From: Dechloromonas denitrificans
Lineage (GTDB): Bacteria > Pseudomonadota > Gammaproteobacteria > Burkholderiales > Rhodocyclaceae
Assembly: GCF_001551835.1 (NCBI RefSeq)
Contig: NZ_LODL01000021.1
Coordinates: 684,629-748,628, forward strand
Direction: 5' to 3'
DNA: 64,000 nucleotides
The translations under genes were made by a program, and so were the position numbers. Below, in pieces: positions 51,836 to 61,099 of this stretch. Every line of letters begins with the position of its first letter. The first letter of the stretch is position 1. The notes beneath the pieces are model-generated. The model saw only the letters and a program-made list of their open reading frames with translations, was not told where the DNA came from and did no database searches.

Positions 51836-52879
51836 ATGGACACCCTGCTCACCCTGGCCATTGCAACGGTCGTCATCGTCCTCGTTTTCGACTACACCAA
51901 CGGCTTTCACGACGCCGCCAACATCGTCGCCACCGTCATCGCCTCACGCGCCATGACGCCGGCCCAGGCGGTGATTATCGTCGGCGTCTTCGAGTTTCTC
52001 GGGCCGCTGCTCGGCGGCACCGCGGTCGCCAACACCATCGGCAAGTTCGTCGCCCTCGATGGCGTGGCGCCGCTGCTCTCGCTGTCGATCCTGCTCTGCG
52101 GCCTGATCGGCGCCATCGTCTGGAATCTCGGCACCTGGTATTTCGGCATTCCGTCGTCTTCCTCGCATGCGCTGGTCGGCGGCCTGATCGGCGCCGTCGT
52201 CGTTTCGGTCGGCAGCGAGCATGTCGTCTGGGGCTTTGCCGAACTGGCCGAGGGGCACCTGACCGGCATCGTCAAGGTCCTGGCCGCCCTGCTGCTGTCG
52301 CCGCTGATCGGTTTCTGGGCCGGCTTCGTCACCCACCGCCTGCTGACCACGGCGCTGCTCGCCGCCAACCCGGCCGCCAATTCGCGGCTGCGTGCCGCCC
52401 AGTTCGTCACCGCCGCCGGCCTCGCCTTTTCGCACGGCGCCAACGATGCGCAAAAAAGCATGGGCATCCTGACCCTGGTCCTGCTCCTCGGCGGCTTCAT
52501 TCCAAGTTTCGAAGTGCCGTTCTGGGTCATGCTCGCCTGCGCCTCGTCGATCACGCTCGGCATCATGTCCGGCGGCTGGCGCATCGTCCGCACGCTCGGC
52601 TTCGCCATCTACCGGGTGCGACCGATCCACGCCCTCGGCTCGCAACTGACCTCGGCCGCGGTGATCCTCGCCGCCTCGCTCGGCGGCGCCCCGGTATCGA
52701 CCACCCATGTCGTCGCCACCTCGATCATGGGCATCGGCGCCTCGGAGCGGCCACGCGCCGTGCGCTGGAGCAAGGCCAAGGACATCGCACTGACCTGGCT
52801 GATCACCATCCCCGGCGCCGCCCTCGTCGCCATCCAGGCCTATGCCCTGGTCAATCTCTTTCTCGGAGGCAAGCCATGA
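51836..52879 (+). CDS. Inorganic phosphate transporter (PiT family)
   Basis: The product is 347 aa with about 10 membrane helices. The PiT repeat signatures are both visible: FDYTNGFHDAANIVATVIASR (read as FDYTNGFHDAANIVAT and ASR) and GLAFSHGANDAQKSMGIL. The second half also shows GGAPVSTTHVVATSIMG. It imports phosphate by H+ or metal-phosphate symport. The overlapping DUF47 gene is the normal partner. In arsenic context it may also admit arsenate, which is inference. Confidence 0.94.
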   Translation: MDTLLTLAIATVVIVLVFDYTNGFHDAANIVATVIASRAMTPAQAVIIVGVFEFLGPLLGGTAVANTIGKFVALDGVAPLLSLSILLCGLIGAIVWNLGTWYFGIPSSSSHALVGGLIGAVVVSVGSEHVVWGFAELAEGHLTGIVKVLAALLLSPLIGFWAGFVTHRLLTTALLAANPAANSRLRAAQFVTAAGLAFSHGANDAQKSMGILTLVLLLGGFIPSFEVPFWVMLACASSITLGIMSGGWRIVRTLGFAIYRVRPIHALGSQLTSAAVILAASLGGAPVSTTHVVATSIMGIGASERPRAVRWSKAKDIALTWLITIPGAALVAIQAYALVNLFLGGKP

Positions 52880-53520
52880 GCGAAGAAAGCCGCCCGCCCA
52901 TCTTCCGCCGCCTGTTCGAACGCGTTTTCCCGAAAATGCCGGACTTCTTCACGCTGCTCACCGAGCAGTGCCAGCATGTCGCGCACACCGCCGGCCTGCT
53001 CGTCGAGTTCATGGAAAGCGGCGACCCGGCGACCGGCCAGCAGATCCGCCAGGACGAGCACGAGGCCGACCGCATCAAGGTGCGCAACCTGCACACGCTG
53101 AACGAGGCCTTCTCAACGCCGATCGACCGCGAAGATCTCTACCGCGCCATCATCGACCTCGACGAAGTGGTCAATTACTGCAAGACGACGGTCAGCGAAA
53201 TGGACGTGCTCTGCCTCGCCCCCGATAAGCGCTGCCTGGAAATGGCAATGCACATCAAGCTCGGCGCCGATGCGCTGGCCCTCGGTTATGCCAAGCTCGC
53301 CAAGCAGCCGGCCAGCGCCGCCGAGGATGCCGACTGCGCGCGCAAGGCCGAGCGCAAGGTGGAAAAAGCCTACCGCCGGGCGATTGCCGAACTGTTCCAG
53401 GGTGAGGATTACATCCACATGTTCAAACGGCGTGAAATTTATCGTCACCTGTCCAATGCCGCCGACCGCATGGCCAATTGCGCCAACACCCTGCACGACA
53501 TTGTGGTCAAAATGTGCTGA
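52876..53520 (+). CDS. DUF47-family PhoU-like protein (Pit accessory)
   Basis: The product is 214 aa, starting at ATG 52876, which overlaps the pit stop (ATGA). It is an all-helical PhoU-like protein with RLFERVFPKMPDFFTLLTEQ near the N-terminus and the metal-binding-type segments QDEHEADRIK and KAYRRAIAELFQGEDY. DUF47 proteins modulate Pit transporters. Co-translation with pit supports that role. Confidence 0.93.
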   Translation: MSEESRPPIFRRLFERVFPKMPDFFTLLTEQCQHVAHTAGLLVEFMESGDPATGQQIRQDEHEADRIKVRNLHTLNEAFSTPIDREDLYRAIIDLDEVVNYCKTTVSEMDVLCLAPDKRCLEMAMHIKLGADALALGYAKLAKQPASAAEDADCARKAERKVEKAYRRAIAELFQGEDYIHMFKRREIYRHLSNAADRMANCANTLHDIVVKMC

Positions 53521-53625
53521 GGATCAAATTAAACATCGCACAATCTGTTTTATGATGAGTAAGCCCCGCGCCTGAAAGCGCCGCCAGAGCGCTTCAACCA
53601 CACCAGACTCAGGAGATTGCGAGGA

Positions 53626-56600
53626 ATGACGCAGAAGCTGAAAATTCTGCTCGCCTTCATTTTGCCGACCATTGTCGCTCTGGCGACCGTTGCCGTCTTC
53701 CTTGAACACTCGCACCGGCAACTGGCCATCGAACGCTGGTCGGTCGAGCACAAGGCGCTGGTCCGCTCGATCGGCCAGGCCATGCAGCGGCGCATCGACG
53801 AAGCGCGCACCCTGCTCTCTTACACCAGCCAGTTCAAGGAATTTGCCCGGCTCGATGCCATTGCCGCGGTCGACCGCCAGTTGAACGGCATTCCGCCCGA
53901 GTACGAAGCCGACAAGCGCCGGGTGCTCGACACCCTGCTCGCCCAGAGCGATGCGCTGTCGATTGTTTTCATCCTGTTGCCCAATGGCGACCATTACCTG
54001 TCGCACCCGTACGAGGTTCAGCGCACGCTGAAAAAGTACAACCTGGCCGACCGCACCTACTTCCAGGAAGCCAGCCGGACCAAGCGGCCGGCCATTTCCG
54101 ACAGCCTGATCGGGGCCGATGGAAAACTGGCCGTCGTCATCGATATTCCGCTGCTCGATGCCGACGGTGAAATCTATGCCCACTTCGGCGCCGTCCTGCT
54201 CCTCCAGCAATTGTCCGAACTGGTCGCCGCCCAGCATATTGCCCCCTTCGATGTCGGCCTGCTGACCGACCGCCAGGGCAAGCTGATCGCTCATACCGAC
54301 CCGGCCCAGATCGGCCCGGAAGGACAGTTTTTCCGTTACGAGCACCCCTTGCTGCAAACCGGTGCCGAGACCGGCCGCGAGGTCCGTTTCACGCGGTGGA
54401 CGGACAGCAGCGGCACCGAATGGCTGAGTTTCTTCCAGCACCTCGACGCCGGCTGGAACCTGGTCCTCCAGCGCCGGCTGGACGGCGTGCTGGCCGAATA
54501 CAAGGACGCCGTCCGCGAGAGCGTGCTGCTCGTCGCACTGATCCTGCTCGCTTGCGGCAGTGTCGGCCTGGCCACCGCCTTCGTCGTTGCCCGACGCTGG
54601 GAAATTGCCGACCAGGCGCTGAACGAGGCGCGCAACGAACTGGAAGACCGGGTCGCTGCGCGGACGGCGGAACTGGCAGCGAGCGAGCACGAGGTCGGTC
54701 GGTCGCGCGACTTCTATCTCTCCGTCCTGGAGAGCTTTCCGGCCCTGATCTGGCGCTCCGGACTCGATGCCAAATGCGATTATTTCAATCGCACCTGGCT
54801 CGACTTCACCGGCCGCGCACTGGATCAGGAACTCGGCGACGGCTGGGCCGACGGCCTCCACCCGGAAGATCGCCAGGCAACCATTGCGCATTACCTCGAC
54901 AGTTTCCAGCGGCGCCAGCCCTTTTCGCTGGAATACCGGCTGCGCCGGCATGATGGCGAGTATCGCTGGCTGCTCGATGTCGGCCGGCCTTTCCTCGATA
55001 TCAACGGCGATTTCATCGGCTACCTCGGCGCCTGTTTCGATGTCTCCGAACGGCACGCGGCGGCCGAGCAGCTGCGCCTGGTGGCCAGCGTCTTTTCCCA
55101 CGCCCGCGAGGGCATCATCATCACCGACGCCGAGACCCGGATCATCGACGTCAATCAGGCCTTCTGCGACATCACCGGCTACGGCCGCGCCGAAGTGATC
55201 GGCCTCAAGCCCAGCCTGCTGCGGTCGACGCATCAAGGCGACGGTTTTTTCGCCAGCATGTGGGAAGCACTGGCCGAACACGGCTACTGGCAGGGCGAGA
55301 TTTGGAACCGCAAGAAGGACGGCGAGCTGTACGCCGAACTGCTGACCATCTCGGCCGTGCGCGACGGCGGCGGCAAGGTCGATCACTATGTCGGCATCTT
55401 TGCCGACATCACGCTGCAGAAGGAACACGAGCAACGGCTGGAAAAGCTGGCCCATTTCGACCCGCTGACCGAATTGCCGAACCGGACCCTGCTCGGCGAC
55501 CGCCTGCACATGTCGATCGCCCTCGCCCAGCGCAACCAGAAGCAGCTCGCCGTCTGCCTGCTCGACCTTGATGGCTTCAAGCAGGTCAATGACCGCCTCG
55601 GCCATGCCGCCGGCGACCAGTTGCTGATCGAGTTCGCCCAGCGCATGCGCAAGGAACTTCGCCTGACCGACACGCTGGCCCGCCTCGGCGGCGACGAATT
55701 CGTCATCCTGATCAACGACCTCGACAGCCAGGAGGAGTGCATCGAGGTCATCCGGCGCATTATCGACAGCGCCCGCCAACCCTTCCTGCTGGCGGAAGAA
55801 AGCGGCCACGTCTCGGCCAGCATCGGCATCACCATTTTCCCCGACGATGGCGCCGACCCTGATCTCCTGCTGCGCCATGCCGACCAGGCGATGTATATCG
55901 CCAAGCAGAGCGGCGGCAACCGCTATTTCATGTTCGACCCCTTCAAGGATCAGGTGGCCCGGGCCGAACGCACGGCGCTCGACCGCCTGCAGCAGGCGCT
56001 GACGGCCGGCGAATTCGAACTGCATTACCAGCCCAAGGTGGACATGCGGGCCGGCCGCGTGATCGGCGCCGAGGCACTGATCCGCTGGCGCCACCCGGAA
56101 CGCGGCCTGATCATGCCCGGCGAATTTCTGCCATTGACCGAGGACACCGACTTCTCGGTGACGCTCGGCGAATGGGTCATCCACCGCGCACTGAGCCAGC
56201 TCGATGCCTGGTACCGCGCTGGCATCGAGCTCTGCATCAGCGTCAACATATCGCCCCGCCACCTGCAGCAACCGGATTTCACCCAGGGCCTGGCCGCCCT
56301 GCTCTCCGCCTTTCCCGAACTGCCGAGCCGCCTGCTCGAACTGGAAATCCTCGAAACGGCAGCGCTGCACGACACCGCCCATGCCGCCGAAGTGATCAGC
56401 GCCTGCCGGCGGATGGGCATTTCCTTCGCACTCGACGATTTCGGCACCGGCTATTCATCGCTGCTCTACCTGAAGCACCTGCCGGCCGATACGCTGAAGA
56501 TCGACCAGTCCTTCGTCCGCGCCATGCTCGACGACAGCGAGCACATGGCCATCGTCAAGGGCGTCATCGGGCTGGCCGAAGCCTTCAACCGCAAGGTGAT

Positions 56601-56784
56601 CGCCGAAGGCGTCGAAAGCGTGGCGCACGGCTCGGCCCTGCTCGAGCTCGGCTGCGCACTCGGCCAGGGCTACGGCATCGCCCGCCCGATGCCGGCCGCC
56701 GATCTGGCCCACTGGCTGGCCACCTGGCGCGCCCCGGAAAACTGGCAGCAGACCAAGGAACCGCCACCGCATGTGATGATCTAA
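53626..56784 (+). CDS. Membrane-bound dual GGDEF-EAL protein with dCACHE and PAS sensor domains
   Basis: The product is 1052 aa from ATG 53626 (AGGAG 10 nt upstream). A membrane helix (about 5-25), periplasmic dCACHE-like region (30-300) and second helix (about 305-325) precede two PAS domains. GGDEF lies at 688-692 and looks active, with I-site RLTD in place. The EAL motif is at 816-818, and DDFGTGYSSLLYL and GVES are intact. Both c-di-GMP synthesis and degradation are possible; which dominates is not predictable. It lies downstream of the pit/DUF47 operon with a 105-nt gap. Confidence 0.92.
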   Translation: MTQKLKILLAFILPTIVALATVAVFLEHSHRQLAIERWSVEHKALVRSIGQAMQRRIDEARTLLSYTSQFKEFARLDAIAAVDRQLNGIPPEYEADKRRVLDTLLAQSDALSIVFILLPNGDHYLSHPYEVQRTLKKYNLADRTYFQEASRTKRPAISDSLIGADGKLAVVIDIPLLDADGEIYAHFGAVLLLQQLSELVAAQHIAPFDVGLLTDRQGKLIAHTDPAQIGPEGQFFRYEHPLLQTGAETGREVRFTRWTDSSGTEWLSFFQHLDAGWNLVLQRRLDGVLAEYKDAVRESVLLVALILLACGSVGLATAFVVARRWEIADQALNEARNELEDRVAARTAELAASEHEVGRSRDFYLSVLESFPALIWRSGLDAKCDYFNRTWLDFTGRALDQELGDGWADGLHPEDRQATIAHYLDSFQRRQPFSLEYRLRRHDGEYRWLLDVGRPFLDINGDFIGYLGACFDVSERHAAAEQLRLVASVFSHAREGIIITDAETRIIDVNQAFCDITGYGRAEVIGLKPSLLRSTHQGDGFFASMWEALAEHGYWQGEIWNRKKDGELYAELLTISAVRDGGGKVDHYVGIFADITLQKEHEQRLEKLAHFDPLTELPNRTLLGDRLHMSIALAQRNQKQLAVCLLDLDGFKQVNDRLGHAAGDQLLIEFAQRMRKELRLTDTLARLGGDEFVILINDLDSQEECIEVIRRIIDSARQPFLLAEESGHVSASIGITIFPDDGADPDLLLRHADQAMYIAKQSGGNRYFMFDPFKDQVARAERTALDRLQQALTAGEFELHYQPKVDMRAGRVIGAEALIRWRHPERGLIMPGEFLPLTEDTDFSVTLGEWVIHRALSQLDAWYRAGIELCISVNISPRHLQQPDFTQGLAALLSAFPELPSRLLELEILETAALHDTAHAAEVISACRRMGISFALDDFGTGYSSLLYLKHLPADTLKIDQSFVRAMLDDSEHMAIVKGVIGLAEAFNRKVIAEGVESVAHGSALLELGCALGQGYGIARPMPAADLAHWLATWRAPENWQQTKEPPPHVMI

Positions 56785-56835
56785 TTTTTGTTGCGTATAA
56801 AGTACCCAGCGGGCAACAAACCAAGGGAGGGCGCC

Positions 56836-57096
56836 ATGAAGAAGACGATCGAACGCCGGGCGCAACTGGACCGACGCCAAAACGACATCGGCCCGCCGCA
56901 CGGCTGGAAGGACAGGCGGCGGACGACCGAACGGCGCATCCCGGAAATCGAAGAATGCGAAGTCTCGGAATCGGAATGGCAACTGTACTTTGGCCGTTAC
57001 AGCAGCGAGACCGTGACCACCACGGATGAAAGCACGACGACGACCGTCATCGTGGAAAGCGCCGCCGAAATCTTCGGCCGGGTCCGCGACCGCTAG
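56836..57096 (+). CDS. Small polar hypothetical protein (86 aa)
   Basis: It starts at ATG 56836 with a strong GGAGG 6 nt upstream. The product begins MKKTIERRAQLDRRQNDIG and contains arginine-rich ERRAQLDRR and DRRRTTERR blocks, a central acidic patch, and a Thr-rich stretch. No transmembrane helix and no known domain were recognised. It lies 51 nt past the GGDEF-EAL gene and may be co-transcribed. A function cannot be inferred. Confidence 0.6.
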   Translation: MKKTIERRAQLDRRQNDIGPPHGWKDRRRTTERRIPEIEECEVSESEWQLYFGRYSSETVTTTDESTTTTVIVESAAEIFGRVRDR

Positions 57097-57103
57097 CGCT
57101 CGG

Positions 57104-57140
57104 GGCCGCCCGGCAGTCGCCGGGGCGGCCGCGTTCTTTC
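57104..57140. terminator. GC-rich hairpin between convergent genes
   Basis: ggccgcccgg (57104-57113) pairs with ccggggcggcc (57120-57130) with one bulge, followed on the plus strand by a T-rich tract. It sits between the small hypothetical gene and the S4 gene. Confidence 0.5.
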
Positions 57141-57356
57141 TTACTCGGCGATCAACTCCACCGTTTCACCGGCAAAACTGACGGTCTGGCCCGGGCGCAA
57201 TTTTGCCCTTTTCCGGGTATCGACCGCCGCATCGACCTTGACCATGCCCTCGGCGATCGCCATGTGGGCCGAACCGCCGGAATCGCACAGGCCGGTGGCC
57301 TTGAGTAGCTGGTCGAGCTGAATGTACTCGCCGTGCACGGCAAACTGGATGGTCAT
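57141..57356 (-). CDS. S4-domain RNA-binding protein (YbcJ-like)
   Basis: The product is 71 aa from ATG 57356, 2 nt past the lutC stop. A single S4 alpha-L RNA-binding domain is seen: IQLDQLLKATGLCDSGGSAH, shown in pieces IQLDQLLKATGL and SGGSAHMAIAEG, plus VDTRKRAKLRPGQTV. YbcJ-type proteins bind structured RNA. The role is unknown. It ends the lut-side series, probably read through from lutC. Confidence 0.85.
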   Translation of the reverse strand: MTIQFAVHGEYIQLDQLLKATGLCDSGGSAHMAIAEGMVKVDAAVDTRKRAKLRPGQTVSFAGETVELIAE

Positions 57357-57358
57357 GA

Positions 57359-58003
57359 CTAGGCTCCGATCAGGATCAGATGTACCCGGCACGGCCCGTG
57401 GGCGCCGAGGACGATGGTTTGTTCAATGTCGCCGGTCCGCGACGGGCCGGAGATGAAATTGACCACCCGCGGCAGGCTACCTCGCTCGGCGCGCAGCAGC
57501 GCGAAAGCGTCTTCCATGGTGGCGACGATGCGCGACACCTGGACCAGCGCAATGTGCGTTTCCGGCAGCAGGCTGACGCTGGCCGGCGTTTCCGGCCCGG
57601 AGAGCAGCAGCAGCGTGCCAGTTTCGGCGACGGCGCAGAAGCAGCCGGAAATGCCCAGCAAATCGCTGTCCACCGCCGGCCTTGGGCTGAGTTGCAGACC
57701 GTTACCGGCCCAGTCGAAGGCCGCGACGTCGTTGGTCACGACGCCCTGCTGCGGCAGGCCATGCTGCTGCAGATGGCGGGCGACGGCCGCCGGCACTTCG
57801 CTCGCCTCGGCCACCGCCTCGACGGTACTTGACAGGCTCTCCGCCTTGGCCCGAAAACGGGCGGCGAGATCACCGCCGATCACCGGCTGCGGCCCGCGTT
57901 GGCGCGCCGCCATGTAGGCTTCGGCGGCAGCGCGACGGGCGGCGAAGTCCGGCTTACCGACGCCGGCCCGCACGCGGCCGAGAATATCCTCGCGCGCCGT
58001 CAT
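57359..58003 (-). CDS. lutC: LutC-type LUD-domain protein
   Basis: The product is 214 aa. LUD-domain features are GVVTNDVAAFDWAG, CFCAVAETGTLLLLSGPETP, LPETHIALVQVSRIV and the terminal FISGPSRTGDIEQTIVLGAHGP, given in pieces FISGPSRTGDIEQ and LGAHGP. LutC works with LutA and LutB in L-lactate oxidation to pyruvate in the cytoplasm. ATG 58003 overlaps the hydroxyacid dehydrogenase stop (ATGA). Confidence 0.92.
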   Translation of the reverse strand: MTAREDILGRVRAGVGKPDFAARRAAAEAYMAARQRGPQPVIGGDLAARFRAKAESLSSTVEAVAEASEVPAAVARHLQQHGLPQQGVVTNDVAAFDWAGNGLQLSPRPAVDSDLLGISGCFCAVAETGTLLLLSGPETPASVSLLPETHIALVQVSRIVATMEDAFALLRAERGSLPRVVNFISGPSRTGDIEQTIVLGAHGPCRVHLILIGA

Positions 58004-58956
58004 GCGACCCGGTTCCGCGGAGCGCCGGCGACGAAGGCTTCGATGTTGTCGATCAACTGGTCGGCCAGCGTTTGCATGGCCGGCCGGCTGGCCCAGGCGA
58101 CATGCGGCGTGAGCAGGAAATTGGGCAGCGCCAGCAGATCAGGCGCGACCATCGGGTGCCCGGCCGGCGGCGGTTCGGCGGTAATCACGTCGAAACCGGC
58201 GCCGCCGATCCAGCCCTCTTTGAGCGCCTGGATCAGCGCCGCTTCATCGACGATGCCGCCGCGTGCGGTGTTGATCAGCAGCGCCGAGCGACGCATCGCC
58301 CGCAGTTCAGCTTCGCCGATCAGGCCCCGGGTTTCATCGGTCAGCGGGCAATGCAGGCTGATCGCATCGGCCTCGCGTAGCACCTCGGCAAAGGCAGTGT
58401 AGCCGGGGCGAACAGCGGTCGCCCCTTTCCGTTCGGCGCGCAGCACGCGCATGCCGAAAGCCTCGGCCAGCCGGACGACGCCATTGCCCAGGCTGCCGCT
58501 GCCGATCAGGCCGAGCGTCGCACCATGCAGGTCGCGGATCGGGTGATCGAACAGGCAGAACTGGTCGGACTGCTGCCAGCGCCCGGCCAGCAGCGTTTCG
58601 CGCCAGGCGACCAGGTTGCGCGAGAGGGCGAGCAGCAGCGCCAGCACATGCTCGGGCACCGTGTGCTCGGCATAGCCGCGAATGTTGGAAACGACAATGC
58701 CGCGCGCCCGGCAAGCGTCGAGATCGACGATATTGGTGCCGGTCGCCGCCACCGCGACCATTTTCAGGTCGGGCAGCGCGTCGACCGCAGCCGCCGGCAA
58801 GGGCACCTTGTTGACGATGGCAATCGTTGCCCCGGTCAGGCGCTCGATGACTTGGGCCGGCGTCGTGCTGGCGTACTCGGTCCACTCATGGGCGAAGGCC
58901 GGCCGGCGCACCTCGGCGATGACCGAATCACGCTCCAGATAGACGATGCGCTGCAT
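58000..58956 (-). CDS. D-isomer-specific 2-hydroxyacid dehydrogenase
   Basis: The product is 318 aa from ATG 58956, overlapping the previous stop by one base. The NAD-binding motif is GLIGSGSLGNGVVRLAEAFG; catalytic Arg is in NTARGGIVDEAAL, Glu in the EPPPAGHPM region, and His in LLTPHVAWAS. It would reduce or oxidise a 2-keto/2-hydroxyacid such as lactate, glycerate or hydroxypyruvate. In this operon the D-lactate/pyruvate pair is plausible but not proven. Confidence 0.88.
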   Translation of the reverse strand: MQRIVYLERDSVIAEVRRPAFAHEWTEYASTTPAQVIERLTGATIAIVNKVPLPAAAVDALPDLKMVAVAATGTNIVDLDACRARGIVVSNIRGYAEHTVPEHVLALLLALSRNLVAWRETLLAGRWQQSDQFCLFDHPIRDLHGATLGLIGSGSLGNGVVRLAEAFGMRVLRAERKGATAVRPGYTAFAEVLREADAISLHCPLTDETRGLIGEAELRAMRRSALLINTARGGIVDEAALIQALKEGWIGGAGFDVITAEPPPAGHPMVAPDLLALPNFLLTPHVAWASRPAMQTLADQLIDNIEAFVAGAPRNRVA

Positions 58957-59654
58957 CAGGCGGGCAGCATCACATAAGGCGTCTTGGCGGCATCGGCGAT
59001 GGCGCCGATATCGACGCCGAGCGCCGCATTGCCGCGATAGACCAGGCGGTCGATACCGGCGATGCAGAGGCCGTCGATGGCCGCGGTGTCGCCCTGCAGC
59101 AGGTTGAGCACGCCGGCCGGCCACTCGGCCCGAGCCGACAGCTCGCACAGCGCGAAAGCGCAGGACGGCGCCCGCGGGCTGGGCTTGACGACCACGGTGG
59201 CGCCAGCCAGCACGGCCGGGGCCATGACCTCGGCAAAGGCGGCGAGCGGCCGCGAGGCATCGAAGACCAGGCCGATGATGCCGGTGTCGCCAACGCTGAC
59301 GCCGCGCAGCGCCTCGACCGCGGCCGCCACTTCGGCGGCGGCGGCAGCTTCGTCGATACCGGTTTCGGCGATCAGCAACTTGGCGAAATGACCGCTATAA
59401 CCTTCCAGGCCATCGGCCAACTTGCCGAGGCAGATTCGGCGGGCCGGCAAGCCCATCTCGGCCCACGCCGGCTGCGCCGTGCGCGCCGCCAGCACCGCTT
59501 CGGCCGCTTCGCTGGCACCGCACAGCGGCACACGGCGGATCGCTTCGCCGGTCGCCGGGTTGATCACGTCATAGAAGGCATTGCCGACGGTGAGAAAGGC
59601 GTGGCCGTTAACCCACATCGGGATGGCCTTCGGGCCTTCGGGAGAGAAATCCAT
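58956..59654 (-). CDS. Half-length aldehyde dehydrogenase-like protein
   Basis: The product is 232 aa from ATG 59654. The aldehyde dehydrogenase N-terminal half is present: VINPATGEAIRRVPLC, GIIGLVFDASRPLAAF (where full enzymes have PWNFPL) and LAGATVVVKPSPRAP. The protein stops near the cofactor domain, before the region that holds the catalytic Cys and general-base Glu of full-length (about 480 aa) enzymes. It therefore cannot be a normal dehydrogenase. It sits inside the lut operon with 1-2 nt gaps, so a non-enzymatic or accessory role is likely rather than decay. Confidence 0.75.
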   Translation of the reverse strand: MDFSPEGPKAIPMWVNGHAFLTVGNAFYDVINPATGEAIRRVPLCGASEAAEAVLAARTAQPAWAEMGLPARRICLGKLADGLEGYSGHFAKLLIAETGIDEAAAAAEVAAAVEALRGVSVGDTGIIGLVFDASRPLAAFAEVMAPAVLAGATVVVKPSPRAPSCAFALCELSARAEWPAGVLNLLQGDTAAIDGLCIAGIDRLVYRGNAALGVDIGAIADAAKTPYVMLPA

Positions 59655-59656
59655 AC

Positions 59657-61099
59657 TCAAGCTCGCTTTCTTGCTGCGTAAAGTTCGTGAAATGTCTTGC
59701 CTTTCGGCGCGGCCAGGTCGCGGCCGGCGGTCCACCCCGGGGCCAGGCCAAAAACGCGGATCCGGCCGCTGTCGTCGGCCAGCCAGTTGAGATAGCGCGA
59801 TGCTAGCCGGGCCACCCAGCGGTAGAGCTTCGGCTTGCCAGCCAGCCAGGCCCAGGCCTTGAGGCCGAAACTTTCGGACCACGGGCGCAGGCTGCGCTCG
59901 ACCTGTTCTTCGCGCAGGCGATGCATCAGCTTGGGCAGCGGAATCCGCACCGGACAGACGCTACCGCACTGGTTGCAACCGGTCGAGGCATGCGGCAGGT
60001 CGAGCGCGTTTTCGATACCGGTATAGAGCGGCGTCAGCACCGAGCCCATTGGCCCGGGATAGACCCAGCCGTAGGCGTGGCCGCCCAGCGAGAAATAGAC
60101 CGGGCAATGGTTCATGCAGGCGCCGCAGCGGATGCAGCGCAGCATGTCCTGGTAGGCCGAGCCGAGCAGGGCGGCGCGACCGTTATCGACCAGGATGAAG
60201 ACTGTCTTTTCCGGGCCGTCGTGCTCGCCTGGCTGTTTGGTTCCGGTGAGCAGCGAAACATAGTTCGAAATCGTCTGGCCGGTCGCCGAGCGCGGCAACA
60301 GGCGCATCAAGGTGGCGAAATCCTCCAGCGTCGGGACGATTTTCTCGATGCCGGTAATCACGACATGCACCTTGGGCAGCGTCGTCACCATCCGGCCGTT
60401 GCCTTCGTTGGTGACCAGCGAAGCGGTTCCACTTTCGGCGATCAGGAAATTGGCGCCGGTGATGCCCATTTCGGCAGTCAGGAAATGCTGGCGCAGCACC
60501 TGGCGTGCCTCGCGCGTCATCGCCGGAATGTCGGCCGACGTGCGTGGCTCCGGCGGTCGACCATGTTCCTGGGCAAATAATGCCTCGACCTCGTCGATGG
60601 TCTTGTGCACGGCCGGCGCGATGATGTGCGACGGCGTTTCACCAGCCAGCTGCACGATGTATTCGCCGAGATCGGTCTCCACCGGGCGGATGCCGGCGGC
60701 AGCCAGCGCCTCGTTCAGGTGCGCCTCTTCCGACAGCATCGACTTCGACTTGGCGGCCTTGGTCACGCCATGCCGGCGAGCGACGTCGATCACCAGATCG
60801 CAGATTTCGTCGCCATCGCGCGCCCACAGCACTTCGGCCCCCGTCGCCTTGGCCCGCTCCTCGAAGATGGCCAGCCAGACATCGAGATCGGCCAGCACGC
60901 GATTGCGGATCTCTTCGCAGGCCGCACGCAAAGGCTCGAAGGCCAGGCCGTCCTCGGCCAGCGCCGCGATGCCCTTGGCCCGCTTGCCGACGAACAGCGG
61001 CTTGGCTTTCTGCAAGGCGCGCTGCAACACCGGATTGCGCACTTTCTCGCCGGCCCGCGCCTGGAAATGCATGGCCTGCGAATGCTCGGCGGCGCGCAT
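59657..61099 (-). CDS. lutB: LutB-type iron-sulfur protein
   Basis: The product is 480 aa. The N-terminal LUD domain (AAKSKSMLSEEAHLNEAL, ANFLIAESGTASLVTNEGNG) is followed by two ferredoxin motifs: CIRCGACMNHCPVY and CNQCGSVCPVRIP. The C-terminal LutB-specific segment ends the protein. Together with LutA and LutC it oxidises L-lactate. ATG 61099 overlaps the lutA stop by one base. Confidence 0.94.
   Translation of the reverse strand: MRAAEHSQAMHFQARAGEKVRNPVLQRALQKAKPLFVGKRAKGIAALAEDGLAFEPLRAACEEIRNRVLADLDVWLAIFEERAKATGAEVLWARDGDEICDLVIDVARRHGVTKAAKSKSMLSEEAHLNEALAAAGIRPVETDLGEYIVQLAGETPSHIIAPAVHKTIDEVEALFAQEHGRPPEPRTSADIPAMTREARQVLRQHFLTAEMGITGANFLIAESGTASLVTNEGNGRMVTTLPKVHVVITGIEKIVPTLEDFATLMRLLPRSATGQTISNYVSLLTGTKQPGEHDGPEKTVFILVDNGRAALLGSAYQDMLRCIRCGACMNHCPVYFSLGGHAYGWVYPGPMGSVLTPLYTGIENALDLPHASTGCNQCGSVCPVRIPLPKLMHRLREEQVERSLRPWSESFGLKAWAWLAGKPKLYRWVARLASRYLNWLADDSGRIRVFGLAPGWTAGRDLAAPKGKTFHELYAARKRA

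Noticed and set aside
53524..56382. Long minus-strand open frame (952 codons) opposite the GGDEF-EAL gene
   Set aside because: The plus-strand frame holds intact PAS, GGDEF and EAL motifs. The opposite frame shows no family signature and is explained by high GC at third positions.
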